Shown: positions 40,095 through 51,907 of the stretch, in pieces
How positions within the stretch are numbered: the stretch's first letter is position 1
Layout of the letters: the number at the start of each line of letters is the position of its first letter
NCBI GenBank assembly: GCA_964035015.1
Contig: OZ036010.1
Location: 7,508,173-7,572,172, forward strand
From: Corallium rubrum
Taxonomy: Eukaryota > Cnidaria > Anthozoa > Scleralcyonacea > Coralliidae
Length of the DNA stretch: 64,000 nucleotides
Reading direction: 5' to 3'
Notes under the pieces: generated by a model
Told to the model about the DNA's origin: nothing
The model's input: only the letters and a program-made list of their open reading frames with translations
The model's database searches: none
Program-made: the position numbers and the translations under genes

Positions 40095-41768
40095 TATAGT
40101 AGTACAATGCACACGATATATTGAGCAGTAAAATGCGCACGATATATTAAGTAGCACAATGCGCACGATATATTAAGTAGTACAATGCATGCGCACGATA
40201 TATTAAGTAGTACAATGTGCACGATATAGTAGCACAATGCGCACGATATATTAAGTAGTAAAATGCGCACGATATAGTAGTAGTACAATGCACACGATAT
40301 ATCGAGTAGCACAATGCGCACGATATATTGAGTTGTAAAATGCGCACGATATATTAAGTAGCAAAATGCGCACGATATATTAAGTAGTACAATGCGCACG
40401 ATATACTAAGTAGTACAATGTGCACGATATAGTACAATGCACACGATATAGTAGCACAATGCGCACGATATATTAAGTAGTACAATGTGCACGATATAGT
40501 AGCACAATGCGCACGATATATTAAGTAGCACAATGCGCACGATATATTAAGTAGTACAATGCGCACGATATATTAAGTAGTAAAATGCGCACGATATAGT
40601 AGTAGTACAATGCACACGATATATCGAGTAGCACAATGCGCACGATATATTGAGTTGTAAAATGCGCACGATATATTAAGTAGCAAAATGCGCACGATAT
40701 ATTAAGTAGTACAATGCGCACGATATATTAAGTAGTACAATGTGCACGATATAGTAGCACAATGCGCACGATATATTAAGTAGCACAATGCGCACGATAT
40801 ATTAAGTAGTACAATGCGCACGATATATTAAGTAGTACAATGTGCACGATATAGTACAATGCACACGATATAGTAGCACAATGCGCACGATATATTAAGT
40901 AGTACAATGTGCACGATATAGTAGCACAATGCGCACGATATATTAAGTAGCACAATGCGCACGATATATTAAGTAGTACAATGCGCACGATATATTAAGT
41001 AGTACAATGTGCACGATATAGTAGCACAATGCGCACGATATATTAAGTAGCACAATGCGCACGATATATTAAGTAGCACAATGCGCACGATATATTAAGT
41101 AGTACAATGCGCACGATATATTAAGTAGTACAATGTGCACGATATATTAAGTAGTACAATGCGCACGATATATTAAGTAGTACAATGTGCGCGATATAGT
41201 AGTACAATGCGCACATATAGTAGTACAATGCACACATATAGTAGTACAATGCACACGATATATTAAGTAGCACAATGCGCACGATATATTAAGTAGTACA
41301 ATGCGCACGATATATTAAGTAGTACAATGCGCACGATATATTAAGTAGTACAATGCGCACGATATATTAAGTAGTACAATGCGCACGATATATTAAGTAG
41401 TACAATGCGCACGATATAGTAAGTAGTACAATGCACACATATAGTAGTACAATGCACACATATAGTAGTACAATGCACACGATATATTATGTAGTACAAT
41501 GTGCACGATATAGTAGTACAATGCGCACGATGTAGTAGTACAATGCACATGATATATTAAGTAGTACAATGTGCACGATATAGTAGTACAATGTGCACGA
41601 TATAGTAGTACAATGCACATGATATATTAAGTAGTACAATGTGCACGATATAGTAGTACAATGTGCACGATATAGTAGTACAATGTGCACGATATAGTAG
41701 TACAATGCACATGATATATTAAGTAGTACAATGTGCACGATATAGTAGTACAATGCGCACGATATAGT
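40095..41768. repeat. Satellite, main block with higher-order repeats
   Basis: Units of 22-26 bases such as GCGCACGATATATTAAGTAG followed by TACAAT. Longer blocks repeat: the segment at 40255-40435 recurs at about 40579-40755. Short frames read as repeated YLIYRAHC-like peptides are artefacts. Confidence 0.93.
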
Positions 41769-41939
41769 TATTGTTGTTTGTTTGTTTGCTTGTCCCCGAG
41801 CCTGGACGTAGCGACGAAGGCCCGGAACCCGGTGAGGGTGGTACTCTCGGCATGCGTGGACACCATTTACACGCGAAATTATACGCGAGATGAAAACCTG
41901 AAAGTAATTCTGAAACCTATTTATATACCAAATCCAGTT

Positions 41940-42232
41940 CCGATAGCAGGGTGGCCGTGTCGAGGCATATCAAAGGCGCTCCAGGCAGCCGCCACCACGG
42001 ATCACATCTAAGATGTTGGGTGTTGATTTCATGGAGGGAGGAAAACCGGAGAGCCCGGCAAAAAACCCTCGAAGCACAGGAGAGGTCAACTACAACTCTA
42101 CTCACATGAGTCCAAGCCCGACAATGGGGTAATTCCCAAGCGGTCACCCATCCAAGTACTAACCCCATCTAACCGGGCTTAACTTTTTGGTGAGAGGCAG
42201 CGCGCTAACAGCACACGCCACCCGTGCTCCCT
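41940..42232 (-). mobile_element. Second 5S-derived SINE-like element, inverted
   Basis: Inverted copy of 39713-40093: CCAAGCGGTCACCCATCCAA and AGTACTAACCCC are the complement of box C at about 42135-42165. It differs from the first copy in its tail and in several substitutions. Confidence 0.7.
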
Positions 42233-42345
42233 TTTACTACTTAATATATCGTGCGCATTGTACTACTATATCTTAATTGCGCATTGCACTACTGTATCTT
42301 GCGCATTGCACTACTGCATCTTGTGCATTGTACTACCGAGTACAT
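42233..42345. repeat. Satellite, right block
   Basis: The same satellite words as 39600-39712 but inverted (TGCGCATTGCACTACTG), so SINE and satellite together form large inverted arms. Confidence 0.85.
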
Positions 42346-42360
42346 ATACACATACACTAG

Positions 42361-42612
42361 ATGAAGTACAGCGCTATTTCGGCGAGGAAACAGTCGACTC
42401 TTAATTTTTCTGGCAAAAATGTTTTGCCCCTCCCCCCCAAACGTAACTGGTCAGGTACGCCTATTGGGGAAGAGTCGTCACTCTTAGCCAGCGACAAGCA
42501 ATACTTCACTCGAAGAACAAGGGAGTTTATTGAGATTGCAAACCATCACACTATTTCTCAGGAAGGACAGCCATTAAACAGCATGTGGTGTGCCCTTGAT
42601 TTTGTTTTCTAA
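42361..42612 (+). pseudogene. Possible retroelement ORF tail
   Basis: An 83-codon frame ends RRTREFIEIANHHTISQEGQ and a few residues more. The TREFIEI...N..G pattern weakly resembles the C-terminal end of GIY-YIG ORFs in Penelope-like elements. A type A hammerhead-like motif follows about 100 bases later. The assignment is uncertain; the upstream part of the frame is not recognised. Confidence 0.3.
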
Positions 42613-42664
42613 TTAATAAAATTAACGTGATACGCCATTGTATTCTTACGTGATTTAATTGATC

Positions 42665-42796
42665 AGTTGCTTAGTTTATAAATGACGTGAGCCAACAACT
42701 TGTTGTCATTGCTCTGATGAAGGCCTGAGTCAACAGGTCGAAAGCTTAATAAAGAAATATTTTACGTGGTGTTTCCACAAAACTTATTTATCTATA
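42665..42796 (+). mobile_element. Element fragment with a type A hammerhead-like motif
   Basis: CTGATGA (42714-42720), extra A, stem II GGCCTG/CAGGTC with a G-U pair, GAAA (42740-42743), GCTT, then the repeat end ACGTGGTGTTTCCACAAAA. Stem I is weaker here (AATAA in place of AGCAA). Confidence 0.45.
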
Positions 42797-42924
42797 ATAA
42801 CAATTTTTAAAAATTTTAAAAACAACCACACTAGTACAATAGTATAAAATATTATTCACAACAAAAGTTTTGTTCAAAACGTTTTTACCAATAATCAACC
42901 CTTAATTTCTATGTTCTCTTTTCC

Positions 42925-43905
42925 TCGTTACCGGGTAGGGCATTCCAGATCACGGAAGCTCTGTAGCTGAAACTTTTTTCTAAGGCATTAGTGTTAGGTT
43001 TAGGTAACGAAAGTATGCAATTGTTACTTCTTAAGTTATAACAATCTCGATTTGTTATAGAAAATAACGGAGATAAGTTACCTGGATTTGATTTGCCAGT
43101 TGTCTGATTTCCTTAAAGTGCCTATCTCAGGGTTGGGGATTTTACATATTTAGGATATTTGGAACATTTTAAGACGATTTGTAATATATCTTGTCAGACG
43201 AAAATTTCATCTTCATGGGCTTTTTCGCTGTTAAAGGTTCCGGAAGTGATGTCAAAGCAGGGATTTAGAAATAGGGTTTAATATACACATATTCCTGCTT
43301 TGACGTCAAAATGACATCACTTCCGGAACCTTTAACAGCGAAAAAGCCCATGAAGATGAAATTTTCGTCTGACAAGATATATTACAAATCGTCTTAAAAT
43401 GTTCCAAATATCCTAAATATGTAAAATCCCCAACCCTGAGATAGGCACTTTAACAAGGTGCGTCAGTTGTTCATCCCTTCGTGTTTGTAAATCTTCCACC
43501 CGAGTTTTGTTTGGGTATTTGTAGCTGACTGTATAATAACTATCACCTGTTATTATACGACCGGCTTTGTTTTTAAGTTTTTGTATCCGATCAATTTATC
43601 CGATCTTTTAAATTGTTTGAGCAATTGTCCCATACCAAAGAGCAATAGTCAAAATAAGGCATAACAGTGCTTGGTATAATCGTTACAGACTTTCGATGCT
43701 AATAACGTTTTTGACTCTTCGGAGTCTTCCGAGTAATCCAATTGCTTTTGAAACTTTTTCATGTAGCGTCAATATGATTCTTCCAAGAGATATTTTCATC
43801 AACCAACACGCCTAGCGTTTTTGTGTACTTTACACGATTAATATTTTGAGGACCAATTGAAATTTCTGGACCTCTGTCGAGACCCAATAATCAATCCCCT
43901 TTTTT
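42925..43905 (-). pseudogene. Degenerate LINE RT remnant, split by a MITE
   Basis: On the minus strand, pieces such as KYTKTLGVLVDENISW (near 43800) and PYFDY (near 43650) resemble the RT region of the LINE at 36817-37990. The frame is broken repeatedly. A palindromic MITE (43119-43453) sits inside it. Confidence 0.6.
43119..43453. repeat. Palindromic MITE, same family as 344-656
   Basis: Ends TTAAAGTGCCTATCTCAGGG and CCCTGAGATAGGCACTTTAA are perfect inverted repeats; inner arms GGATTTTACATATTTAGGAT and the complement match the copy at 344-656. TTAA at both ends may include a target duplication. Confidence 0.85.
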
Positions 43906-44033
43906 TTTTTTTTAAATATTGACTTTGCATGTTCTTTCTTACATGACTAGTCTACATGACTACAGACGAACTTTTCTAATTAATTTTCTGGGGTGCTTTC
44001 TGTGTGCTAGCAATAGAACAAAAACCAGAAATT

Positions 44034-44110
44034 ATGTGTGTGTGTGTGTGTGTGTGTGCGTGCGTGTGTGTGGTGGTGGTGGTGGTGGTGGAGGGGGGGG
44101 GGAGGGGGGT
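44034..44110. repeat. (TG)n, (GGT)n and G-rich run
   Basis: TG dinucleotides pass into GGT trinucleotides and then G-rich sequence. Confidence 0.9.
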
Positions 44111-44659
44111 GTCACAAAAATGCATGTAAAGCGGGCGAGGGGTTGTTGCGTTCATGTATTTCTAGTTAGATTGTTTGTTTGATTGTTTGGTTGTTGTTTG
44201 TTCTAAACGTTCTTAAAAAAACAGCTGGCATAACCTTACGACCTCATACGTTTTGACTACGTTCACATGCTGATAAATAAGAACTAACTAGCAATGGAAC
44301 AGTGCCTAACTGTAACCGCAATGATGCTGCACGTTTTACTGACGTTGTATAGCTAACGTCAACAGTGAGTCTGCACGCAGGCTACAACCCCGCCCAAGTA
44401 CTTGAAACGTAGATGTGAGCCATGTTCCAGACCCGATTCCACCAAACAGATGTCCACGCGATAAAACCATGAATGTATCCACGGCAACAGGATGTACGCT
44501 TCCTGCTTTTAATCAATCAAGAGGTTAGTTTCTTCGCCTGGGAGGTTAATGAAGACTTTTAAATTATAACCGCGTGATGTTTGGCGTTATTAGATTACAG
44601 ATCCGTGCTAATCAGTCAATAAATACGTCTCAATTAGCCGTTGACGTGACAGTGGTCTT

Positions 44660-44667
44660 TATATAAT
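44660..44667 (+). promoter_or_regulatory. TATA-like box of the second host gene
   Basis: TATATAAT lies about 130 bases before the ATG of the signal-peptide exon, a spacing that fits a short 5' UTR. Confidence 0.35.
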
Positions 44668-44793
44668 CCGAGGGTTTTCTGAATTAAGTTAAAAACATTT
44701 CTGATACCGCCAGTATTCACAGCCTCTCGGCATTGTCTATGCGAAGCAACTGAAGGACTGAAAGCTCTGATTATAGGGGGAAAAGACGAGAAT

Positions 44794-44866
44794 ATGTATT
44801 GGTGGACATTCCTTGGTGTCGTAGCCATCTCGACGTTAACTTCCACAGCAAATGGATTTATCCAAG
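44794..44866 (+). CDS. Signal-peptide first exon of a second secreted-protein gene
   Basis: The ATG at 44794 opens 24 codons reading MYWWTFLGVVAISTLTSTAN and GFIQ, a typical secretion signal with a hydrophobic core and small residues before the likely cleavage site. The exon ends with one base of the next codon (phase 1) before GTTTGT at 44867. Phase 1 after the signal peptide is the phase at which VWA modules of the 2116-16248 gene begin, so a VWA paralogue is plausible. I found no matching downstream exon in the window. It could also be a chance frame; the combination of TATA-like box, signal peptide and donor makes a real exon likelier. Confidence 0.5.
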
Positions 44867-44867
44867 G

Positions 44868-46249
44868 TTTGTGACCTATTAAAACTTGTTGATGGTTGTC
44901 ACAGCAGTAATGTCTTAGAAGTTAAACAGTATCGAATCATGTGCGCGCGTCTTGCGTTTTTTTGGGCACAATCTTGCCAAAATTCATTTCACCGTCACCA
45001 CCATTCTAAGCTCGGGGTATTTCAATCGGCAAAAGATTGTATTTTATGTACGGCCCGGAAAGGTAGATATATGTCTTCGACTGCTTGAGAGCTTTTGAGA
45101 CTGGCTCGTTTTAAGCGAACGTCTATCTGCACGCGAAGCGCATCGTTTTTTCCGGTTGAATCTCTTGTTTAAAGATAAGATTTTTTGAGTCATGTGGAAT
45201 AACTAGCAGGTTTTGCAGGCAAAACAGACATTGCACGCCGTAGAAGAATTTGTGGTATTCAAAAAGGTTTTGAAGAGTGTTGGGCATTTGGTGTAAGGTT
45301 GTATTAACACTTTGGTACTATTAATGAAACGATGGAGGGGATTGTTAACAGGGATCGAGCTATGTAATAGTTGCTATGGACGATTGTACACGTATATCTA
45401 GAAAAGCATTAAGTCTTTATATAAGAAACACTTTTCTAAGACTTCATTGCGCGAACTTATATTACAAGACTTCTCTACTTGGTCAAGAGTTCACTGCAGT
45501 TATTAACATAGTTACATGTATTCGTTTCATATCATCATTAATTTTATGTACTGTGAGTGTTTTACGAAGAACGTAAATACTTGTACATTGTACTATCGAC
45601 AATGCACCTCCAGCCAAGCGTGTTTTCAATTTATCCGGTCAGTCTTCCGACTTAATAATAAATTTTATAATGAATCGCATTTAGAGTTAGGTGCTAGCAT
45701 ATATACGAGTGTCATGACAGGGTCAATTTCATTTGGTCCAAAATTCTGATTGTGAATGGCCCAATATATAGATGTATCGTCACTCTGATCTGCCTATAAG
45801 TAGACGGAAAGTGTGAATATGATTCTTAAATAAGAGTGTCTTATATTTTCTTTCCAAATTCCAATATACTCTCACTCTCACTCTCACGAGTGGTTTATTG
45901 ACAAACGCCGCCAAAATTTCTTTTTTTTTACAATCTCTTATCTAACTGAATTATAATTATACTCTGGTATTCTGATAACCCTCAGGATGAGTTTTTACTC
46001 ATTCCTGTCCCACTCTTTCCTGTCAAAACAAGTGTTAAATTTGGTATTTTACTCTGGCCATATTAACGTCAAACGATTTTGTTCACTTCTGGGGGAAGCC
46101 TTTGGACAGGAGTGAATTAATATCATCATCGCCACCATTAACAGCTTTATTTTACACGACTTATTAGAAGTCGTTTTTCCAAACCTTTTTTTTTAAATGT
46201 ATACTATTATTGCACTGATCAATTGTATTTCACCTGTTCCCAACCTGAC
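44868..46249. other. Possible first intron of the second gene
   Basis: No exon was recognised. A short CTCACTCTCACTC run occurs at 45868-45888. Confidence 0.35.
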
Positions 46250-46330
46250 CATATAACTCAGTAGGTAAATCACTCAGTTGGTAAAGCGTCGGGGTAGTAA
46301 ACCAAAGGGGTTCGAACCCCACCCGCGGTC
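46250..46330 (+). repeat. tRNA-like sequence, probably SINE head
   Basis: CTCAGTTGGTAAAGCG resembles a tRNA D-arm/box A and GGGGTTCGAACCCC is a perfect box B. The D-arm word is duplicated (CTCAGTAGGTAAATC just before) and the anticodon arm cannot be drawn, so a working tRNA gene is unlikely. Confidence 0.4.
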
Positions 46331-46486
46331 AATTAGAGTTTTTCTCTACTTAGCCGGTATGGTTGGTCACTATATTTTAAAATATTCTATATTTTAGCAC
46401 CTAAATCATAATTTATCTTTGTACATTCCAAGCCCGGTTGTACATTGCACAATAAACCGATTTTATCACTACTTATAATATGTGTT

Positions 46487-46570
46487 AGATAAAGCAGAGA
46501 CCAAAACTAAACATCTACAAAATATAAGATAAAGCAGAGACCAAAACTAAACATCTACAAAATATAAGAT
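46487..46570. repeat. 40-base tandem duplication
   Basis: AGATAAAGCAGAGACCAAAA and the next 20 bases occur twice in a row with no change. Confidence 0.9.
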
Positions 46571-47164
46571 AAAACAAGACCACATGCAAAACGGTGACGA
46601 TTCGACTATATACTACCGTACTGGTATTACAAAATCATAATCGGAGATTTGCAATTTGGCTTGTGCTTCACCTGTTTCGTATTTTTTTAACATGTGTCAG
46701 CTGAATATGTTGTTTTTGTTTATTATAGTCTGACGTTTCGGGACATGTCTGTCTGACAGTACATTTTTCAAATTCATTAATTATTCATGAGATAAACAAA
46801 AGGAAATTAGCATACGGCGCAAAGGATATGCGAGTATGTTGTAAGTGCATGCAGTGGGGTTAGTTTTTGCGGTGGATCTCGTCAAAATATAAATGCATCA
46901 TTGTTTGTGTGATAAGAGAAGATAAACTAATAGACTGAGTGATTGATGACATTGAGCGAATGACAGCATGAATCGTTTTGGATCATTCAAGAAGCTTGCA
47001 TGTGTAACTTTTTCCTATCCACACTTTTAGACTTATCTACTCATGAGCATGTCTGCCGCCAGACAATTGCATTCACTAAAGAAAAGCTTCGGACAGGGCC
47101 GAGAAAAGTCTCGGACAGGGAGGAGATAGGATGTAATCCGAAGAGTGAAATCAAAGTAGTGTGC

Positions 47165-47287
47165 TGTGTTGAAACACAAATCGGAAATAGTAAGGTTGAA
47201 TATACAGCCGAAACATGGAACGTAGAAGCCAAACGTTTCGAGCGAAGGCTCTTCAGTATATGCAACCTTACTATATTTCGAGATAGG
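47165..47287. repeat. Degenerate copy of the 991-1178 palindrome
   Basis: AGTAAGGTTGAATATACAGC on the left and TATGCAACCTTACTATATTT on the right are partly inverted. AAACGTTTCGAGCGAAGG keeps the GAAACGTTT side on the minus strand, but the CUGACGA core is broken. Confidence 0.6.
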
Positions 47288-47436
47288 ATGTAGACTGTAG
47301 ACAGAGCAGAATTAAGCCATATTCATGATACAAGATATAACAAGATAAAGCGAAAAAAGGAGAGGAAGAGAAAAAAAGAGAAAGAAGAGAAGCGAGAGAG
47401 AGAATTGTACATATAGAGAGAATGAAAGGTTGTGGA

Positions 47437-47461
47437 GGGAGGGGGGGGGGGGGGGGGGGGG
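47437..47461. repeat. Poly-G tract
   Basis: About two dozen G with a single A near the start, followed by a GA run. Confidence 0.9.
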
Positions 47462-47599
47462 TTGGGGAGAGAGAGAGAGAGGTTGTGTAATGTCGGTTTA
47501 TAAACTATGTACACATGCTCTTCGGGCTATTCTACTCGAAAAAATCTCTGAGTTACCAAGTGGGACCCATAACCTTCATGGCTTCAGATCCTGGGCGAG

Positions 47600-47845
47600 A
47601 CGCTCTAATACATGGATCGCGAATCTCAACTGCGCATTAGAATGACGCGTTCCGAGTCGGGATAAAACTTAATTCCCTTTATCACATAAGGCTAAAACTG
47701 CAGTTTCATTTTCATTTTCATTTCTGAACTCATTGTACTGAATTCCTCAGCCCTAATGTTATAAATTGAAGTAAGTTTTATCCCGACTCAGAACGCGTCA
47801 TTCTGATGCACAGTCGAGATTCGCGATCCATATATTAGTCTCTAA
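47600..47845. repeat. Palindromic MITE
   Basis: GATCGCGAATCTCAACTG and GACGCGTTCCGAGTCGGG on the left pair with GACTCAGAACGCGTC and GTCGAGATTCGCGATC on the right. Parts of the family recur at 48808-48970. Confidence 0.75.
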
Positions 47846-47879
47846 TATACTGAGCTACATAGGGTGAATTCAGTGTATC

Positions 47880-48954
47880 ACATTATATGTTATGTAACAT
47901 TTAAAACATAAGCAGCTGTGTTTTATTAGATTTATAGACACGAGGCGATAGCCAAGTGTTTTATATCTGATAAAACACGTACTGCGAATGTTTTATTTAA
48001 ATAACTTCTAAAACGAATCTATTTGGTATTAAGTTCATTGGCGTAGTAATTTTTAAAAAGAACGTTGTCTAAATCGAGAAAATTAAAGCTAAATTTATGT
48101 AAATCAAGAGGAATCTATATATCACAAATATAGACCCTCATTAAACATGGATTTTCTTTGTGTTTTCCTCATGAATTATTAATGAGTTTAGAATATATAT
48201 TTTTATACTGCTATGTGTAGTATTACTGTAAGTTTGATTTTTATGCCCATTTCATTGATTCAGCAAGTGCTAGTTTTATCTATGTTGTAATGTATCGTAT
48301 ATAATGTTCTTAATCGTCTGGAAACATTTGATTAGCGCGCGAGACCGAAATTTAAAGTTGCTCAATTCTATATTCAACCAATACATTAAAAACGAAACTC
48401 ATCCTACGGATATATTTGCCGGAAAACACTACAGATTTGAACCTATATGGCGCAAATATCGAATTACGCTACTCTACCTCTTATCCAAACACTGGCACAA
48501 AGCCCATCTCAAATCAATCCATTTCTTCACGCTTAATCAGGTGTGAGGTGTCCCTATCAAGTTTTAGATTAAAAATAATGCCATGTGGCATTGTTTTAAT
48601 TTTAGATTAAGAACTTTTAACCAAGATCAACATTGACGACCACATCGACGTTGTTCTTTAAACCACGTTCAGAAAAAAGTATATACTACTACTTAGTCCA
48701 AAGGAGTAACCTCACCATCGTCCTCGTTCTGGATACAAAACCACTATACCCTTACATCTGGTAAAACACTCCTGCTCGTTTATTAAACAGTACATCAAAA
48801 CAACGCTGAGTCGGGGTAAAACTTATTTCAATCCATAACGTCGTCCTAAGGCCGCAGGACTCATTTGTATTTTCATTTACACTTCCGAATTCGTTATACT
48901 GAATTCATCAGCCTGATGTTATTAATTTATGTATATTTAATTTAGGTTTTATCC
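47880..48954. other. No supported gene
   Basis: Fragments of the TGATAAAACACTCCTGCTCG repeat and of the GTCGGGGTAAAACTTA repeat occur. Short frames here show no recognisable domain. Confidence 0.4.
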
Positions 48955-49450
48955 CGACGCATAACGCGTCATTTTGATTGATTGATTTATTTGGTTTTCG
49001 TGTTTACGCACAGGAGGCAAGACACAACAGGGATGCTCAGGCCTAGTTATGGTAACTTGCCCTAAGAATTAACAAATATCAAATTACATATATACTATCA
49101 TAACATATTACTGTATCACATCTACTGTACTATATACTATATCGCTTATTATATCACTTATTACAAATACTGACTTCACAAATACATTACATTAACACAC
49201 TCACATACGCACGCACAGTTAATATTAACAACAAATTCTGAAGTTCTGCAATTCAAGATCTCTAACAGAACTACATTTTAAACATATTGAGCGCCAAGTA
49301 GATATAATATCAGTATTGAATGTGTTCTGGGGAGCAACAGAATATCTTGATTTTAAATATTTTTTAAAGAGACTATATGTGTTAATTTCTTTTAATTTGT
49401 TTGATGAGAGTGTGCTCCAAAGTCTGGATGATCTTATGAAAAAACGTTTT
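48955..49450 (-). mobile_element. Possible LINE 3'-end remnant
   Basis: A TTGATTGATTGATT run (the tail on this strand reading) is followed by about 450 bases whose minus strand keeps short open pieces such as FSKTFFHKIIQTLEHTLIKQ. A TGATT-type tail is common in non-LTR elements. Weak evidence. Confidence 0.25.
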
Positions 49451-50600
49451 TGAAAATGATGCGCAGGTCGATAAAATTACGAGCTGGCGCCAGTATTGCC
49501 CTGAAATTGCACAAAACCTCACAATAACTGTTTTAAAAGATATGAAAACATAAAACCATAAAAGAGATACTAGAAATCTGCACATAAGTGCGGATGGTCA
49601 AAATTAAAGCGAGATTGTAAATGTAAAATTTTGACTTCTGTTGGCCTGGCAGAAATCAAATTTAGGTCAGTTTGTGTGAAAACTTGGCCATGGATGTTTA
49701 GATCCTGCATAATTTTTAGTTGAGTTGTATTTCATTACAAAGCTCAGGATTTTAATATAAAACAGTTTTAGCTAAAAATAGCTTAAACAACGTTGTGCTG
49801 GCAAGCGTGCATATGAACAACAGTTGTCAACAATGCTGTTCAGTTATCAGTTTACAACACTAATACTATATATATTTATGAAACATTAATAACAACAATA
49901 GTAAACATGGTTGTTTTATCAATACGATTTTTCCTTATTCCTACAATTCAATTCAATTCTAATCAATTTTTGTGACGAATTACATAACATGTATACACTA
50001 TTCCTACAAAATAAATCCGTATTTCCCTATTTACAATTCACTTCATAGCATGTACACACTAATTAGCCTGCGTGCAGACGCTCGAACGTCTATGCGTAGG
50101 CTACACACTAATCCGCAAATAGCTCAGCTAATCGAAGTGGATTGTGTAGATCATTAAAATTAGATTAAAATTATAAAGCGCTCTTAAACAGAAAATTAAA
50201 GTTTTTTAAAATTAATTATAAGAAATATTTCTTTCTCAAACGTACTGTTTTTACCAGAAAGAGTATTAAGTTTGTGCAATCAGTACAAAGAAATGTTACT
50301 GTATTTGAGTATTAACTCAAAGCCAGAGTGTTTTACTTGTCGAGTGAAAATACGGACCATATATTTTGTATAAACACACACGATAATCGTGTTCCTTCAT
50401 CATTGTAACCAAATAGTATATTGTCGAAACAATGTTCAAAAACTCAATAATAATTCATGAGGAAAATTCAAAAGAAATTAAAGTTTAATCAGTGTCTTTA
50501 TATGTGATAAAGAGATACGTCCTGAGTTACATAAACTTTAGCTCTGATTTTCTCGGCTTAGACAAGGTTATTTTTCAAACTTACTACGCCAATGAACTTT
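49451..50600. other. No supported gene
   Basis: A hairpin-like pair TAGCCTGCGTGCAGACG and CGTCTATGCGTAGGCTA is at 50064-50103. Nothing else was recognised. Confidence 0.4.
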
Positions 50601-50700
50601 CCAAGTGGTTTCGTGTTTTATCAGATATAAAAAGACTCGGCTTCGCCTCGTGTCTTTATATCTGATAAAACACTCCTGCTCGTTTATTAAACAGTACTTA
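50600..50700. repeat. Hairpin and dispersed repeat
   Basis: GTGTTTTATCAGATATAAA pairs with TTTATATCTGATAAAACAC. The following CTCCTGCTCGTTTATTAAAC also occurs at 48768. Confidence 0.75.
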
Positions 50701-51195
50701 AACAATATTGTTAGTCCAACACTGCATGCCGGTTCCTCACGAATGATAATGTTTTTCTTCAAGCATTGTATTCAACAGTATTCAGTACTGTAGACAGTAT
50801 ATATTCAACCTTGTAATCCACTTATGGAATTCTTATTCAGCTAATAAAAAATTCAACTATTAAAAACAAATTAATAAATTTGGCCTGTCGCCCGATTTGA
50901 AAGCGCTTAACAACCCAAATAAAGGGCTATTCATATGAGGCGGGCTTTGCCCAGTCACGAAAATCTTATTACGATTATTTGAGAAATGCAAAGTCACACA
51001 ACGAAGCAAAATTGGGTTTGTTTTTCTGTAGGTATAGCACACGGAGTATTATAATTCCTTTTTGTAGTCATACATACATATTTTAATGATATGCTCCCTT
51101 TTGGGCTTTTCAGCATAAAATTACAAGTTACAAAAATACAAGTATTAAAATTATTAAAATAGTTACCATTATTACAAACTTCAATTTTAAAATCT

Positions 51196-51395
51196 AATCC
51201 AGTCCAATCCAATCCAATCCAATCCAATCCAATCCAATCCAATCCAATCCAATCCAATCCAATCCAATCCAATCCAATCCAATCCAATCCAATCCAATCC
51301 AATCCAATCCAATCCAATCCAATCCAATCTAATCTAATCTAATCTAATCTAATCTAATCTAATCTAATCTAATCTAATCTAATCTAATCTAATCT
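51196..51395. repeat. (AATCC)n to (AATCT)n minisatellite
   Basis: About 26 AATCC pentamers turn abruptly into about 14 AATCT pentamers at 51329, so one array holds two homogeneous blocks. Confidence 0.95.
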
Positions 51396-51570
51396 ACAAG
51401 TATTATAAAACTGTTTTAGACTTATTTTTATTCAAATCTTGCATAATGCGGGTGTGATAATCGTGGGTTGCATATCGGTGATTAAATTTCTCACTTAAAT
51501 AGTAAATCCCACTTAATATCGTTATTTCAGGAAGATAGTAGTACTCACTCTAATATACACTAATACTGTA

Positions 51571-51657
<87 letters not shown>
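51571..51657. repeat. (GA)n microsatellite
   Basis: About 43 GA copies, followed by three copies of a GATAATC(T/G)CACATGTG unit at 51660-51730. Confidence 0.95.
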
Positions 51658-51661
<4 letters not shown>

Positions 51662-51811
51662 TAATCTCACATGTGCAATTATTTATGATAATCTCACATG
51701 TGCGATTATTTATGATAATCGCACATGTGACGATTATCGCTGGATTAGCATTATAGTTTAATGCAATTTTTGCAAGGCAATAGGACAATTTTATATAATA
51801 AACAGAACAAT

Positions 51812-51907
51812 ACATGAATGCTTGGAAATATGAAATTTATTTGTCGTGTTGAACAGGATATCTCACTCGTATACCCTGGTCAACACTTGAAATAAATTTC
51901 ATATTTT
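51812..51907. repeat. Copy of the 36238 palindrome
   Basis: GGAAATATGAAATTTATTTG and GAAATAAATTTCATATTTTC are inverted with a shortened centre. Confidence 0.6.

Noticed and set aside
39415-41753. Many short frames with repeated ISCALYYLIYRAHC-like peptides
   Set aside because: They are translations of the 22-26 base satellite and have no gene signals.
39415-42345. A CRISPR-like array
   Set aside because: The units are contiguous satellite copies without unique spacers, in a eukaryotic context.
46250-46330. A functional tRNA gene
   Set aside because: Box B is good but the D-arm is duplicated and no anticodon stem can be formed.
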